Source: Pseudomonadota bacterium (GTDB lineage Bacteria > Pseudomonadota > Alphaproteobacteria > Caulobacterales > Caulobacteraceae). Taken from it: a DNA stretch of 5,507 bases. A program made the translations under genes and the position numbers. Where the stretch lies: NCBI GenBank assembly GCA_023436945.1, contig JAEZHG010000029.1, positions 1 through 5,507 of the forward strand, in the 5' to 3' direction. This document shows positions 5,308 to 5,507 of this stretch, piece after piece. The notes under the pieces were generated by a model. The model saw only the letters and a list, made by a program, of their open reading frames with translations. It was not told the DNA's origin and searched no databases. How positions within the stretch are numbered: the first letter of the stretch is position 1; the number at the start of each line of letters is the position of its first letter.

Positions 5308-5507
5308 ATGGGACGCACCGCACTTCTCGGCATAAGTCTTATTGCCCTCGGGGCCTGTGCAGGGACGCCCGCCGGCCTTGAAGCCAAGGCTATCGAGGTC
5401 GAGAACAACCACCATGGCTACCTCGACCGCGCCGCAATGACGGCGCTGGCCGCGACCATTCCGGCAGCACCTGCCAAGGGTTCGATGCTGGAAGCTGCGG
5501 ACCACGA
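5308..5507 (+). CDS. N-terminus of a probable PAP2-family (class A) acid phosphatase, lipoprotein-like (3' end beyond window)
   Basis: Only 66 complete codons are visible. The start MGRTALLGISLIALGAC is a short signal sequence ending in a lipobox, Leu14-Gly-Ala-Cys17. Then GYLDRAAM (37-44) and a Pro/Ala segment leading to PAKGSMLEAADH (55-66) resemble the conserved lead-in of class A non-specific acid phosphatases, which read Tyr-Leu, a Leu-Pro-rich stretch, then Gly-Ser and an Asp-containing helix before the catalytic PAP2 motifs. Those motifs (KX6RP, SGH, RX3H...D) would lie beyond the window, so activity cannot be judged. Such enzymes release phosphate from organic phosphomonoesters in the periplasm. 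Classical members have a cleaved signal peptide; an acyl-anchored form would be a variation. A strong Shine-Dalgarno at 5296-5302 supports the ATG. It probably shares an operon with the lipoprotein 34 bp upstream. Confidence 0.68.
   Translation, partial: MGRTALLGISLIALGACAGTPAGLEAKAIEVENNHHGYLDRAAMTALAATIPAAPAKGSMLEAADH

Overview
The window is GC-rich with strongly G/C-biased third codon positions. The protein sequences and gene content (PhnC/PhnD, a fold-III ornithine decarboxylase next to a bacterial deoxyhypusine-synthase-like protein, small lipoproteins) suggest an alphaproteobacterium, most likely Caulobacterales (Brevundimonas/Caulobacter-like). That assignment is an inference from style and content, because no rRNA gene is present. 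The window reads as ordinary chromosome: I see no insertion sequence, CRISPR array, tRNA or integration scar.

Layout. (1) Bases 1-1773, minus strand: phnC (ATPase) followed by phnD (lipoprotein substrate-binding protein), coupled by a 4-bp ATGA overlap. phnD runs off the left edge, and a permease gene (phnE) would be expected beyond it. (2) Bases 1774-2070: a divergent control region with three inverted repeats, a weak candidate promoter and a possible structured leader for the next gene. (3) Bases 2071-3333, plus strand: a PLP-dependent fold-III ornithine decarboxylase, best started at a TTG with a strong Shine-Dalgarno. (4) Bases 3334-3492: a spacer holding a perfect 9-bp hairpin without a U-tract and a second, weaker inverted repeat. 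(5) Bases 3493-4539, plus strand: a deoxyhypusine-synthase-family protein that keeps the catalytic lysine but not several substrate-pocket residues of the eukaryotic enzyme, followed by a strong intrinsic terminator. (6) Bases 4608-4784: an intergenic stretch with an AT-rich inverted repeat. (7) Bases 4785-5507, plus strand: a small uncharacterised lipoprotein, then the start of a class-A-type PAP2 acid phosphatase with a lipobox, which runs off the right edge.

How the genes work together. The central pair forms a short polyamine route: ornithine is decarboxylated to putrescine, and the DHS-like enzyme then probably transfers an aminobutyl group to make homospermidine or a related long polyamine, rather than modifying a protein. 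Both flanks concern phosphorus: import of a phosphorus oxyanion or phosphonate on the left, and an envelope phosphatase on the right. Nothing in the sequence shows that the two themes are linked.

The most interesting points are the altered substrate pocket of the DHS-like enzyme, the ornithine decarboxylase leader, the loss in PhnD of the residues that bind the amine of aminoethylphosphonate in E. coli, and the three inverted repeats in the divergent promoter region. None of these alone demonstrates a new system.
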